From: Chionoecetes opilio | Taxonomy: Eukaryota; Arthropoda; Malacostraca; Decapoda; Majidae | Assembly (NCBI GenBank): GCA_016584305.1 | Contig: JACEEZ010020358.1 | Location: 32,501 to 96,500, forward strand | Direction: 5' to 3' | Length of the DNA stretch: 64,000 bases | Shown: one piece after another, positions 1 to 13,100 of the stretch | How the letters are laid out: every line of letters starts with the position of its first letter | Numbering within the stretch: position 1 is the stretch's first letter | Position numbers and translations under genes: made by a program | The notes under the pieces: model-generated | What the model saw: only the letters and a program-made list of their open reading frames with translations | Databases searched by the model: none | Told to the model about the DNA's origin: nothing

Positions 1-128
1 TCAATATTAAAAAAGCTCAATATTAAAAAAGCTCAATATTAAAAAAGCTCAATATTAAAAAAGCTCAATATTAAAAAAGCTCAATATTAAAAAAGCTCAA
101 TATTAAAAAAGCTCAATATTAAAAAAGC
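1..128. repeat. 16-bp x8 tandem array at window start
   Basis: Unit TCAATATTAAAAAAGC; continues beyond the left edge. Confidence 0.95.
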
Positions 129-545
129 TTACTATTAATGGGTCAGAATTTTTCACCTCGTTAAAAATCCCAGAGTATAGCTGTGTACGGGGAAAATCTT
201 ATAATAACCCAGTGTATTAATAAGCCAAGCGTAAAAGGTGTAAATAATATCGCGTGCGTTTCGAAAATGATGTGCTGGGATGTGAATTTTTTTTCTCGAG
301 ATTAGGAAGACAGCCATTTAAAGCATGCCAATATATGAAATAATAAACAAAAGAATACTATACTTAAATTTATCCTTGTAATAAACAGATCGCGGTTAAT
401 AAAACTATACGAAATAAAGGCAGAGACCATAAAAAAATCTTACAAACGCAGGATTTGTCTCTTCTTTTTCTATCCAATGATGTAAATAAATGGTAGATAT
501 TAATTAAAAAATAAACAAATATGTAACAAAATATAATTATAATCT
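129..545. other. No gene seen
   Basis: AT-rich. 139-180 (CAGAATTTTTCACCTCGTTA) is related to 7910 and 50518, part of a dispersed repeat. Nothing else recognised. Confidence 0.5.
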
Positions 546-1210
546 ACCGTAGATAACAGTGAAGTCGCCAGTTCTACGTATCTTTGTTATTTACAGACGT
601 GTGGTGGCGTTAATACTTACATTTGTACATCCATGATTTCAGGAAAGTTAGAAGGGGCTATCTGGAGAGTCTGTGTCATTTTGTGTCTTCATCTGTGTCA
701 TATTAGGGCTATAAATGAACAAATGACAAAAATAAAACCGAAGTGGCGACCTCACTATACCTACTACAATAAAGTCGCCAGCTAGTATTTTAACCCAACA
801 GTTGAGTCGCCACTCTGGGGAATTCAGGGAAATTAGAGGTAAAGTAAAACAAGTCTCTATATATATTAGCTGCGGAAGATGCTTGGATATATAAAAATTC
901 CTCTGCCAACGTGCAAATAAATTCTATTCAAGTTTGAAAGATCTGGCAAGTCTTGTGTCCTGTCGCCCGAAAAGCTACTGTTTATTGTCTGTCATCGCGC
1001 GAAGAAAAGCGTGAGAAGCAAAATGCGCAAGTTATATTTGCAGATACAAGGCATAAAACAACGCTGAAACAGGGTAGATTATACAGTCATGATATAAACT
1101 ACTGTGTATCATCTTCAGTGGCACATAAAAATCAGTAGTGATGCTAAATTCGTAATATTTGGCGCCTGGCGACTTCACTGCAGGTGGCGACTTCACTGTT
1201 ATCTACGGTA
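546..1210. repeat. TCGCCA-foldback element, long copy
   Basis: Ends TACCGTAGATAACAGTGAAG / mirrored TTATCTACGGTA. Interior holds TCCATGATTTCAGGAAAGTT and related sequence shared (inverted) with 1700-2070 and 35560-35737. Confidence 0.75.
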
Positions 1211-1761
1211 AATGATAAACAGATCACGGCTAATAAAACAATACGAAATAAAGGTAAAAACCATAAAAAAAAACTTATATACAAACGCAGGATTTGTTCT
1301 TTTTCTATCCAATGATGTAAAAACGAAGATATAAGTGAATAAATAAATATATATGTATGACTATACGGTCTCGGTTCGATTTAAACATACTATATAATCT
1401 AGACTACCACAAAAAGACTTTAGTTGCCAAAATTTCCGGAGGGTTACATAATATCTTAACATACAGGGGTGGGATGCTCTTCAATGGCAATCGAGTTCTG
1501 TCATTGAGGGTAAATTTTACTGAAATGGCGGGCCATGGCGGTAACATAGTCAGGAATGGCGACTTTAGTGATTATGTGCCACAGGTAGGTACCATTCATC
1601 TCTGTCAGTTTGTGACTAATCAATGAATTCGTGTATGTAGTGGTGGGATTGGTATTGCGTAGGATTGATTGTTTTGGTATATTTGTTTAATTTATGCATT
1701 TTAACCATAATATGACACAGATGAAGACACAAAATAACACGGACTCTCCAGATAGCCCCTT

Positions 1762-1974
1762 TTAACCCCTTCACGCCCAGATCTTTCCTTTGCTATATGA
1801 AACCGTATGTTGTTAACCATAAAATTATGAAAAAGTAACCAAATATACCAAATAAGTTAGTTGATAAGGATACTAAACAGGTCATATCTATAAAATATTA
1901 CTTATATTCACTAAAAATCGTCTAACAGTAGTCATATTACAATAGAAATTACGTTCTGGGCCTCAAGGGGTTAA
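1762..1974 (+). mobile_element. TTAA-MITE copy 1, with readable empty site
   Basis: TTAACCCCTTCACGCCCAGA to GGGCCTCAAGGGGTTAA. It splits GATAGCCCCTTTTAACTTTCC; uninterrupted relatives at 4130 and 35625 read GATAGCCCCTTCTAACTTTCC, so the target site is TTAA, as for piggyBac. Confidence 0.88.
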
Positions 1975-2254
1975 CTTTCCTGAAATCATGGACGAAGAAA
2001 TGCAAGTTTGAACGCCACCACACGTCTATAAACCGAAAAAAAAAACATTGCCCTGACGACTTTAGTGACATTGACGGTAGCCCACTCCTCTCTCTGGCCA
2101 GTACTAATCAATCGTGTATGTGTGTGTGTGTGTGTGTCTGTGTGTATGTGCATGGATGAATACCAGAGGCTAAATGACTGAATAAATAAAGGCACGTAAG
2201 TGGGCCGTGTCGCCTCTGACGCTGCACCTTTAAAAATCCACCGCCGCCAGGAAC

Positions 2255-2610
2255 CACGCCACGCCCACCCCTCCTGCCGCCCCCGCCTTCACGCCCACCA
2301 CCCACACCTTCACGCTCACCACCCACGCCTTCACGCTCACCACCCACGCCTTCACGCTTACCACCCACGCCTTCACGCCCACCACCCATGCCTTCACGCT
2401 CACCACCAAGGATAGTATACAGCCTTGCTCACCACCCACGCCTTCACGCCCACCACCCACGCCTTCACGCCACCACCAGCTTCACAGCCTTGCTCACCAC
2501 CCACGCCTTCACGCCCACCACCCACGCCTTCACGCTCACCACCAAGGATAGTATAAAGCCTTCACGCTCACCACCCACGCCTTCACGCCCACCACCGGGT
2601 CTCAATTCCT
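2255..2610. repeat. CACC-rich minisatellite
   Basis: About 20-bp units CCCACGCCTTCACGCCCACC and variants, interrupted twice by CAAGGATAGTATA. A few more units at 3001-3045. Repetitive frames here are not genes. Confidence 0.9.
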
Positions 2611-2660
2611 TATGACAAGACGCTTATTACATTAATTATACGCAATCCCATATGACAAGA

Positions 2661-2878
2661 TTAACTTCTAAGCCCTTGAGGCCCACAACGTAATTTCCAT
2701 TGTAATTTAGCTACCATTAGACGATTTTTAGTGCATATAAGCAATATTTATAAGATATGACCTGTTTAGTATCCTTGTCGACTAATAATTTGGTATATTC
2801 AGTTACTTTTTGTAATCTTATGGCTTATAATAGACGATTTCATATAGCAAAGGAAAGATCTGGGCGTGAAGGGGTTAT
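2661..2878 (-). mobile_element. TTAA-MITE copy 2
   Basis: Inverted orientation, GCCCTTGAGGCCCACAACG to GGGCGTGAAGGGGTTA; left TTAA separated by a few altered bases. Confidence 0.8.
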
Positions 2879-3075
2879 ATGACGTACGCTAAAATCGCTG
2901 ACTGTCTCTAAATCCTGGATACTTTCTGTTATTCAGACGTGCTAATAACTTTAATAACAATAGAAGTAATAATGATAACAATAGAAGCAGCAGTAGTAGT
3001 ATACCCACCCACGCTTTCACGCCCACCACCCACACCTTCACGCCCACTCAAATAAACCCAGCGATCCTCAATCAG

Positions 3076-3300
3076 AACATAAGAAAATAAGGAAGCTACA
3101 AGAGGCTGGGAGACCTACACGTGGTAGTTCCTGTTACTTACCACTACCTACATTCACCTTTCATCCCCATCCATGAAATTGTCTAGCCTTCTTTTAAAGA
3201 TCCCTATTGACTCCGCACTACCTACCTGACGACTGAGTCCATTCTAATTATTTACCACCCTATTTGTGAACCAGTTTCTCCACATTTTTTTATCTACCAT
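3076..3300 (-). mobile_element. CR1-like LINE 3' end
   Basis: Minus strand: remnants of the RT C-terminus (FTNRVVN..W type) then CACGTGTAGGTCTCCCAGCC and TTCTTATGTTC. Truncated at 5'. Confidence 0.7.
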
Positions 3301-3462
3301 ATTCCTCCTCATTGCTCCTTAGAATATCGTTCATTTATGGAAACTCGAACCACTAAGACACAATCGCCCTGACAAGACATTAATCGGTTCGTAATGACGC
3401 TTAAAAGTGTACCCAATACACAATGTAACCTCTTCTATATCCCACGCACACCCTAACTACTA

Positions 3463-3721
3463 CTGTAGATAACACTATAGTCGCCAGTCACTTGCCACTG
3501 CACTAATGTCGCCAGGCACAATATATTACGAATTTTGGCATCACTACAGACTTTTATGTGCCACTGAAAAGACAGGTAGTGTGATGTACATAATATAAAC
3601 TACTGTGCATGCCTCTTCAGTAGCACATAAAAGTCTGTAGTGATGCTAAATTCGTAATATATTGTGCCTGGCGACATTAGTGCAGTGACAAGTGACTGGC
3701 GACTAGTGTTATCTACGGTAA
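3463..3721. repeat. TCGCCA-foldback, near-complete
   Basis: Almost perfect hairpin: GTAGATAACACTATAGTCGC .. GACTAGTGTTATCTACGGTA, with TTATGTGCCACTGAA and its inverse at the centre. Confidence 0.85.
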
Positions 3722-3860
3722 CTACTACTAACTACGCCAATGTTTGTGAGTCCTTTGTGTGACGGTCCTTTGATTAGTATCGCTTCATAGCTCCTCTTCA
3801 ACTTCGTCTCCTTAGTTAACAATCTAGACAACTCTTTCCTTGGCTATTTCTCTTGTGATC

Positions 3861-4780
3861 TTAACCCCTTCATACCCAGATCTTTCCTTTGCTGTATAAA
3901 ATCGTATGTTGTTAGCCCTAAAATTACGAAAAGAAGCTTATTATACCAAACTAACTAGTGGACAAGGGTATTAAACTGGTCATATCTAAAGAATATTGCT
4001 TATATATATTAACTAGCCGCAGAGCCGCCCTCCGGGCGGACTTTTTGGCTAGCTCCTGCGGAGGGCTATTGGTGGACCTTCCCACCACCTGTGTTTGGTG
4101 GGCCAAAGGTCCACCAAACACAGACTCTCCAGATAGCCCCTTCTAACTTTCCTGAAATCATGGATGCAGAAATGTATGTATTAACGCCAACCCATTCACA
4201 TCACCCCCAACCCATTCACTCACCCATTACCCATCACCCCCCACCCATTCACTCACCCATTACCCATCACCCCCCACCCATTCACTCACCCATTACCCAT
4301 CACCCCCCACCCATTCACTCACCCATTACCCATCACCCCCCACCCATTCACTCACCCATTACCCATCACCCCCCACCCATTAAACTCACCCATTACCCAT
4401 CACCACACACCCATTCACTCACCCATTACCCATCACCCCACCCATTCACTCACCCATTACCCATCACCCTACATCAAGGTTTCCTCAATTCTCGCAACCC
4501 ACTTTTTTTCACAATTATCGCTAATAGGCTGCTAAAAAAAAAAAAAAAAAAAAAAGTGATCGGATCATCTCATAAGTGGGCTTAAAACCTTCCCCTGGTC
4601 AACCTGATTCCAAAAATGTGGTATATGATGGGATTCCGCCACGGGGGGCGGAACCTATACCACACACACACACAGACACACATACACACACACACACTTT
4701 CGCTTATATTATTATAGATTAAAATAGTCTAATGGTAGCCAAATTACAATGGAAATTACGTTCTGGGCCTCAAGGGGTTC
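3861..4780 (+). mobile_element. TTAA-MITE copy 3, split by a nested insertion
   Basis: Left part 3861-4014, right part about 4722-4780. The insert (about 4015-4721) carries GC-rich hairpins (GCCGCCCTCCGGGCGG), a CATTCACTCACCCATTACCC minisatellite (4190-4470), an A21 run and (CA)n. Confidence 0.75.
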
Positions 4781-4989
4781 ATATATACGCCATGCAAACT
4801 CTCATACCTATATCCCACGTATGGACATTCCCTCGGAAATCGCCCATGAGAGGGAGGGTGGGTGGATGACTGCACAAAACACTGTTATTGGTACTGCCGA
4901 AATCCATCGGCACGCACTGTACACACACACACGCTGATGAGCAAATGCTGAGTCAGATGTATGCATGGCAGACGGCTGGTGAGGTGGTG

Positions 4990-5030
4990 ATGTCACAAGG
5001 CTGTTTCGGCCACACACACACACGCACACA

Positions 5031-5082
<52 letters not shown>

Positions 5083-5108
5083 CCGCGCGCGTAGATAAGA
5101 TGGGAGGG

Positions 5109-5168
<60 letters not shown>
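4990..5168. repeat. (CA)n followed by two long A runs
   Basis: (AC)n at 5010-5043, about 37 A at 5044-5080, then about 58 A at 5109-5167. Lys/Phe-rich frames here are artefacts. Confidence 0.95.
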
Positions 5169-5169
<1 letters not shown>

Positions 5170-5368
5170 GGATGGTCCCAGTCCCGGTATTTTTTGGGAA
5201 AAGGCCCATAAATAATATACGATTTTACTATCAGTCCTCATATCAAGTGTCAATGGAAGACAAATAATCCTGGTCATTGTTCTGAAAATAACATCTTCTA
5301 ATACGTAATCATGTCTTCTTCCACTAATAATGATGGTGCATGATGTTCACTTGTACTATGAGACATAT

Positions 5369-6010
5369 ACGTAGACAAGTTCTTATGAGTTGGTCTGAAG
5401 TCATAGAATCTTCTCCCAATACATTAAGAAAGCAAGAAAAATGCACTGCACGTAGACAAGTTCTTATGAGTTGGTCTGAAGTCATAGAATCTTCTCCCAA
5501 TACATAAAGAAAGCAAGAAAAATGCACTGTACGTAGACAAGTTCCTATGAGTTGGTCTGAAGTAATAGAATCTTCTCCCAATACATTAAGAAAGCAAGAA
5601 AAATGCACTGTACGTAGACAAGTTCCTATGAGTTGGTCTGAAGTCATAGAATCTTCTCCCAATACATTAAGAAAGCAAGAAAAATGCACTGTACGTAGAC
5701 AAGTTCCTATGAGTTGGTCTGAAGTCATAGAATCTTCTCCCAATACATTAAGAAAGCAAGAAAAATGCACTGTACGTAGACAAGTTCCTATGAGTTGGTC
5801 TGAAGTGATAGAATCTTCTCCCAACACATAAAGAAAGCAAGAAAAATGCACTGTACGTAGACAAGTTCCTATGAGTTGGTCTGAAATTATAGAATCTTCT
5901 CCCAACACATAAAGAAAGCAAGAAAAATGCACTGTACGTAGACAAGTTCTTATGAGTTGGTCTGAAGTCATAGAATCTTCTCCCAACACATAAAGAAAGC
6001 AAGAAAAATC
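5369..6010. repeat. 81-bp x8 minisatellite, open in several frames
   Basis: Unit contains AGTTGGTCTGAAGTCATAGA. 81 bp is 27 codons and the unit lacks stops in some frames, so 241- and 94-aa frames appear on opposite strands. No start context, introns or homology. Confidence 0.92.
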
Positions 6011-6864
6011 AAAACACAAACAACAACAAAAATGGAAATTGTATATCACAAAAGCAATAAATGTGTCATCAAAATATGCATAAAATCATATGTATTGTAT
6101 CATAGAGAAAAAAAATCATATACCTAATAGTATGCTAAAGCTGAATATTCAACTTAAAGCTAAATAATAAGCTTAAAAAAAGACATTAAAAGCTAAAATA
6201 ATTGCATATAGGAATATAATCTTATAACTAAATCAACTAATACCAATATGTGTAATATATTGAAATCTGGACTTACCGTATTTCAGAACACACACAAAAA
6301 ACTCACTCACTCTCACACACACACAAAAACACTACTACACATAGCCTACCTATCTAAAAACATCCTATCATCTTCATTCAGACACAATAAAAATCTGAAA
6401 ATATCATATCATATTCATACAAACACAATAAAAATCTAAAAATATCCTATCATATTCATACACACACACAATAAAAATCTAAAAATATCATATCTTCACA
6501 CAGACACACAATAATACGATAAATAAAGCAGCTTCTTACTCGGGTGAATACCGAAATAACATAAAAAAAACTCACTCACGTCGCATACATAAAAACACTA
6601 CTATAGCTACGTATCGATCTAAAAATATCATATCATCTTCATACACACACACAATATACGATAAATAAAGCAGCTTCTTACTTGTTAAAATACCGCACCT
6701 TATGATCCTTCTCCCAGCATCCTGCACTCCAAGGCCACTCCATGACACGGCTAAACTCCGGACCTGGGGGAAGATGACACACCAAAGCCACGCACACAGA
6801 CACACACACACCCTCCCTCACATTCTACTCAACCAAGGATAATATATAAAGGTCTTGTATAGGT
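6011..6864. other. Intergenic, microsatellite-rich
   Basis: Tandem-like blocks of ATCATATTCATACACACACA and CAATAAAAATCTAAAAATAT (6370-6500, 6600-6660). No gene. Confidence 0.6.
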
Positions 6865-6865
6865 T

Positions 6866-7084
6866 ACAGGGAGTTTCGTACACAAGTTGTTTCGTACCCA
6901 GGTTTTGTTAGTTGCCACGTACACTGATTTTGAGTTTTTTAATACATACCTGGTGTTGTTACATAAGTCTAGTAGTCAAGTTCAACTCTCAACTGAGTGT
7001 ACGAAACGACTATGGTTTCATATAGACTACGAAACAACTTTTTGGTGTACGAAACAACTTGTGTACGAACTGACTGCACCCCCT
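6866..7084. repeat. MITE with ACGAAACGAC-type ends
   Basis: Inverted ends TTTCGTACACAAGTTGTTTC and GAAACAACTTGTGTACGAAC; related copies at 9454-9660 and 24105-24890. Confidence 0.75.
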
Positions 7085-7299
7085 TGTATATCATCCTTGT
7101 ACTCAACCATGCAACAAAAGGGTTCCCTGGTCTGATATATGGCGACATTAGTGCAGTGGCGACTATACGTAGTGTTATTGACAGTAGAGATAACGACAAA
7201 ACTACAAATACAAAAAAACTGCCTCTTTATATATTACTTTACCTGTCTCTGTTGTGATCAGAAAGAAGGTATGGTAGATTAAAGAAGCTGCTACACTCA

Positions 7300-7355
7300 G
7301 TATATCTAACCTAACCTTGCACCTAACCTAACCTAACCTAACCTAACCTAACCTT
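7300..7355. repeat. Interstitial (CCTAA)n
   Basis: CCTAACCTAACCTAACCTAA, the arthropod telomere unit TTAGG on the minus strand. Confidence 0.85.
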
Positions 7356-7385
7356 GCACCTCATGTCTTATCCAATGCCTATAAG

Positions 7386-7585
7386 TTAACCCCTTCACGC
7401 CCAGATCTTTCCTTTGCTATATAAAAATGTATGTTGTCGAGCCATAAAATTACAAAAAGTAACTGAATACACCAAATTAGTTAGTCGACAAGGATACTAA
7501 ATAGGTCATAGCTATAAAATATTGCTTATAGTCACTAAAAATCGTCTAAAGGTGACCGAATAACAATGGAAATTACGTTTAATAT
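7386..7585 (+). mobile_element. TTAA-MITE copy 4, 3' truncated
   Basis: Starts TTAACCCCTTCACGCCCAG; ends abruptly after GGAAATTACGTTTAA. Confidence 0.8.
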
Positions 7586-7671
7586 CTATTGTTGTGGAGG
7601 AAAAGGACCTATGCATGTCATGAAGAACCTACTATAGTCTATTTTTTTTAACAAGGCCAAAATTTCATGTT

Positions 7672-7815
7672 ATCCTAAGGTCTCGTGCTTAAAATGATGC
7701 CTCTGTTTACCTGATACTATGGTTATCTCATGCTTAAAATGATGCCTCTGTTTACCTGATACTATGGTTATCTCATGCTTAAAATGATGCCTCTGTTTAC
7801 CTGATACTATGGCTA
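7672..7815. repeat. 54-bp x3 tandem repeat
   Basis: Unit CTCATGCTTAAAATGATGCC etc. The repeat and the following 7820-7935 are related to 50392-50545 inside a POLQ intron, marking a dispersed repeat. Confidence 0.85.
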
Positions 7816-8244
7816 ACTATTATAAAATACAGCTGCCATTTAGAAGAAGCGCAGTATTCCCTTCTCCTGGCATCAAATATCAGTCAGTAAGCAGCAAAGG
7901 GGCAGGATTTTTTGCCTTGTTAAAAAAAAATGACTATAACTAACCTACAAAAAACCTAATTAACTAACCTACACCTCTTCTCTTATCCAATGCCTAGTAA
8001 CTGCTGCCTGCTTTAGAGGAAGAAAGACTTACAAATAGTCCTATATGATATTCTAACACTCTCCTGTATGCATGTCCTTTAAATAACCTACAACTAACAC
8101 CCAATAAAGCTATGTAAGTCTAGAATGGTCAAAAATCAAAGTGCACCATATATGTCAACCTCTTTTTTAAGGTACTGTAGTTACAAAAGATTAATTCATA
8201 GCTACTATATACACTATTTACGTATATATACATCAGGTTCACTG

Positions 8245-8497
8245 AGATTATTGCCCGTATTCGTAGTCACATACCATCATTGTACGTGGTCATTGTTCAC
8301 TTTTTGTCTTGTCCTAATTAAACCAATGTCATGCCAGCTCTGTTGTGATTGCAATAGGAGTACTGTAGGATTGCTCTAGTACTTTCCATGGCAGCTACAA
8401 GATCAAGTGAATAATTTTGACTGAGTAGAAATGGAACAAAATCATAGCAATTACCACGAGCAATCATGGTATGTGACTACGAATACGAGCATAAGTA
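8245..8497. repeat. Hairpin-ended MITE (copy A)
   Basis: Ends CGTATTCGTAGTCACATACC and GGTATGTGACTACGAATACG; a near-identical copy is at 62371-62617. Confidence 0.85.
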
Positions 8498-8622
8498 CTA
8501 CAGAGAACTATGTAATGCTATTAACAGAAACTTCTCTAGTAACTTTACCTGTATGTTAAGTAGCCTATATAAAGGTACCTCTATCTCCTCGCTGGATGTC
8601 CTAGTAGTCTGAATTTCTAGTG

Positions 8623-8742
8623 CTATTTACTCCCCTCTACACTTTCCATGTTCTTGATCTCCTCGTTTTGGGTTTTGGATGTCATTATTCTTTTAATATT
8701 GGCATTCACGTTGTGGAACTCTTCGCCCTTCCTCACAGCATA
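8623..8742 (-). CDS. DDX28: DDX28 exon 11 (C terminus and stop)
   Basis: After a polypyrimidine tract and CAG, phase 0: YAVRKGEEFHNVNANIKRI through NMESVEGSK then TAG at 8625-8623. The charged tail follows directly on VQKIE, as in the family. No AATAAA was seen just downstream. Confidence 0.75.
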   Translation of the reverse strand, partial: YAVRKGEEFHNVNANIKRIMTSKTQNEEIKNMESVEGSK

Positions 8743-10130
8743 CTGAAAGCAGGAGAAAAAAGATCTGTTCAGTATCAAAACACAGTGATTAAGACCCCTT
8801 CACACCCAGATCTTTCCTTTGCTATATAAAATCGTCTGTTGTTAGCCATGAAACTACGAAAAGTAACTGAATATACCAAATAAGCTAGTGGACAAGGATA
8901 CTAAACAGGTCATATCTATTAAAATATTGCTTATATATTAACTAAAAATCGTCTTATGGTACCCAAATTACAATGGAAGTTACGTTCTGGGCCTCAAGGG
9001 GTTAAGGAAGACTCAAGCTTCATCCACACTATAAACTCATCATCATCATCATCATTTTGTTGAACGTCAGATTTTCCCATAATGCCATATGAGATTAGAG
9101 TAGACAGTCGATGATAAGTTTCCAATTATATTGTCGGCATTCATCATTCAAATTTTCATCCACTCTGTAACTATACATTAACCCCTTGAGACCCAGAACG
9201 TAATTTTCATTGTAATTTGGGTACCATTAGACAATTTTTAATGAATATAAGCAATATTTTATAGATTGACCTGTTTAGTATCCTTGTTCACTAGCTAATT
9301 TGGTTTATTTAGTTACTTTTTCGTAATTTTATGGCTAACAACAGACGGTTTTGTATAGCAAAGGAAATATCTGGGCGTGAAGGTGTTAAAATAACATGCT
9401 ATACCAGTTGCTGTGTTAGAATCATGACACTTTCACCCATTGGTCCCCCTAGGGTGCAGTCAGTTCGTACACAAAGTTGTTTCGTGCACCAGTAGATTCG
9501 TACACCTAAAAGTTGTTTCGCAGTCTATATGAAACCATAGTCGTTTCGTACACTCAGCTCAGAGATGAACTTGATTACTAGTTACGAAACGACACCAGGT
9601 ATGTTCGAAATAACTCAAAATCACTGTACGAAACAACTTGTGTACGAAACTCCCTGTAACCGTCCGCCTTACCTCTATCTTCTGCACCAGCTCCACCTCC
9701 CAGGGGCAGTGGATGAGGTTGTCCACGTGGGGGGCCGAGGCGCCGCCCACCCGGCCCGTGCGGCCACACCGGTGGATGTAGTCGGCCACGAACTTAGGGA
9801 ACTCATAGTTGATCACGTGGGGCACCTGGGGGGGGGGGGGGGGAGATAACGACATAATTAAAAATACATACAAAAATCATAAAAACTGGAAATCGTTCTA
9901 TATAAAATGGCCCAGATAATGAAAATAACATTAACACTTGTAATCAAATCTGAGGCTGCTTATTACCTCCCGTGTATAATGAAAATATCATTAACGCTAA
10001 TCACTACACTTGTCATCCAATGTGAGGCTCCTTATTTTTATTCTCCTTATTTTGCTCTAGTACTTACGTCAACTTTTTGTCTTGTTGTTGTTGCTTTTTT
10101 TTGCCTGTATGCCTCCGGGCGATAATAAAA

Positions 10131-10173
<43 letters not shown>

Positions 10174-13100
10174 TATTATTATTACCTCCCGTGTATCCAG
10201 GCCCCGGGAAGCCAGGTCGGTGCATGAGAGGGCCTTGACCTGACCCGACATGAAGGCCTGGTAGTGGTCCTGCCGGCGCTCTGAGGACATGGCGCCGTTC
10301 AGGTTGACACAGGACACGTCGTTCTCGTTAAGGAACAAGGACAGCCAGTCACACGTCCGGCTGTTAGTGCTGGTTGTTTGGGAGATAATTGGTCATTAAT
10401 GGAGTGTTTTTTTTTTTTTTTAACATCACAAAGGACTGGCCAGGGGCTAAAAAAAAAAAAAAAAAAAAATTGTTTGTGAGATAAAGGTACATTAATGGTG
10501 TTTTTTTTACATCACAAAGGACTGGCCAAGGGCAAAAACAAAAGAAGACATATACTGTACTATAGAACTGGATTTTTATACCTGTTATCTATATAGGCGA
10601 CAAGGAGGTGCAGTGATATTTGTAATATAAATTCGACAATAACATACACAAATATCATTCACAAATAAAGTAAATTGAACAAAACTGTAAAAGATACAGG
10701 ATAACACAAGCTTGTACCCGAATCTTGTGCAATATACTACAGCTACAAAAGGATACATTACACAATTATGCACAAAAACACATGGATAACACAAGCTGAC
10801 GTCTATAATATACTACAGCTACAAAGGATACATTACACAATTAGTGCCACAACACATGGGATAACACACGGCAGACATCTATAATATACTACAGCTACAA
10901 AAGGATACATTACACAATTAGTGCCCACAACACATGGGATAACACACGGCAGACGTCTATAATATACTACAGCTACAAAAGAATACATTACTCAATTAGT
11001 GCCCACAACACATGGGATAACACACGGCAGACGTCTATAATATACTACAGCTACAAAAGAATACATTACTCAATTAGTGCCCACAACACATGGGATAACA
11101 CACGGCAGACGTCTATAATATACTACAGCTACAAAAGATACATTACTCAATTAGTGCCCACAACACATGGATAACACACGGCAGACGTCTATAATATACT
11201 ACAGCTACAAAAGAATACATTACTCAATTAGTGCACACAACACATGGGATAACACACGGCAGACGTCTATAATATACTACAGCTACAAAAGAATACATTA
11301 CACAATTAGTGCCCACAACACATGGGATAACACACGGCAGACGTCTATAATATACTACAGCTACAAAAGAATACATTACACAATTAGTGCCCACAACACA
11401 TGGGATAACACACGGCAGACGTCTATAACACTGGGTAACAAAAACATATGTTTTGAAAATCGTCCAGGGTTTTCCAGCTGAATTAGACTAATTTTGATGC
11501 TCTGAGTCCGAAAATGACCTTGGTTTTGCTCAATCAGGTCAGGTTTTTTTGCTACAGAAATTTAAAAAAAATCGATTTTTCGTAAAAAAAAAAATTCTGC
11601 GGATCATCAGCTGAGAAACCCCTGATGATTTTTTCCGTTTTCCTCAAGAAATAAAAGTCAGCGTATCCAAATTCATTCAGTTTTTATTTAGTCCATCAAA
11701 TTTGATAAGCATAATTATCATAATATTAGTATAAGAATGAGCGTTACGTGACACAAAAGTTCAGAGTTCACGGCATAAATCGGCGTTTCTTCGATTCCCG
11801 TGTGTGAGCAGCTGCTGGGTTGTCTCTCTTCAGCGACCAGCAGTAGTCCGCCATCATGACTGCGTCCCACCTCCCCTGGTACCTCTCCTCCATTTGGCGC
11901 ATGTCCTGATGGAACCTTTCTCCCTGCTCGTCGCTCATCGCCCCAAGGTTTTCAGGAAACTTCTCCATGTGTGAGAACAGGAAGTGCATCTTAATACTCA
12001 TCAAACACCCGAGTTTTTGGAAGGCCTCTATCATGCTGCTGACGAGTCTGGCGTGGTTTGCTGCCTTCGTGTTCCCCAGGAAGTTGTTCACCACCTGCAC
12101 AAACGATTTCCACGCGGCGCACTCTAGCGTGTTCATGGAGTTTTGGAACTCTGTGTCCTTTATGAGCTGCCGTATCTGTGGGCCATCGAAAATGCCGGCC
12201 TTCAGCTTCTCAATGGTCAGTCCAGGAAAGGCTCGGCACAGGTAGTTGAAGCACCTCCCATCCTTGTCCAGAGCGCGCGTGAACTGTTTCATTAACCCAA
12301 GCTTCAAGTGTAGCGGTGGGATCAATATCTTCTCCCGGTCAACAAGAGGTTCGTTTATGATGTTTCTCGCCCCAGGTACTAACTGCTCTCGCGCCGGCCA
12401 CTCTTTCTTTACATAGTGCTGGGCTCTGTCTCGACTGTCCCACATGCATAAAAAGCATGGGTACTTCGTGAACCCGGACTGCTGACCAAGTAGAAAGTTC
12501 ACCATCTTCAAGTCGACGCAGATGATCCATTGGTGCTGCTCATATTGGATTTTGTCGAGCACGTACTTCACTGCTTCATATTTCTCTTTGAGAGTTGTGG
12601 AGTGCGCAAGAGGGATTGAGGCGAACTGGTTCCCGTTGTGGAGGAGCACACACTTCAAAGAGCGCTTACAGCTGTCAATGAAGAGTCGCCAATCTCTCGG
12701 ATCGTATTGAGGAGCGCCGAGTTTAACAAGAAGACCGGCGACATCTCGGCAGTACACGAGGTCTTCCTCCTGGCAGAAGTAGCCCATGTAGGCCTCATGC
12801 CTTCTACGAAAGAAAGTGATACGCGCGTCCTTGCCAAGTAGATTTTTCTCTTTGAGTCTGGAGGCCAACAGCTCGGAGGAAGTCTTCGACAAGCTGAGAT
12901 CCCGAACCAGATCATTAAGCTCACATTGTGAAAAGGGCTGCGGACTATCTTGTGCTTCATACTCTTCTTCTGTATATCCTCGCTCGTCTGTACTGGTGGC
13001 CTCGTCGTCGCTGTCGGGAAGCTCTGTGAACGCTGGTACAGGAATTTCTTTCGCAGTGAGCCAGTGGACGGCGGGCAGATGGAAGGTCGGGGTACTGGAG

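Noticed and set aside
4091..4585. 164-aa Pro/His/Thr-rich frame
   Set aside because: Tandem CCATTCACTCACCCATTACC repeat plus A-run inside a nested insertion.
5324..6049. 241-aa minus-strand protein with 27-residue repeats
   Set aside because: 81-bp tandem repeat with no stop codon; opposite strand also open; no recognisable domain.
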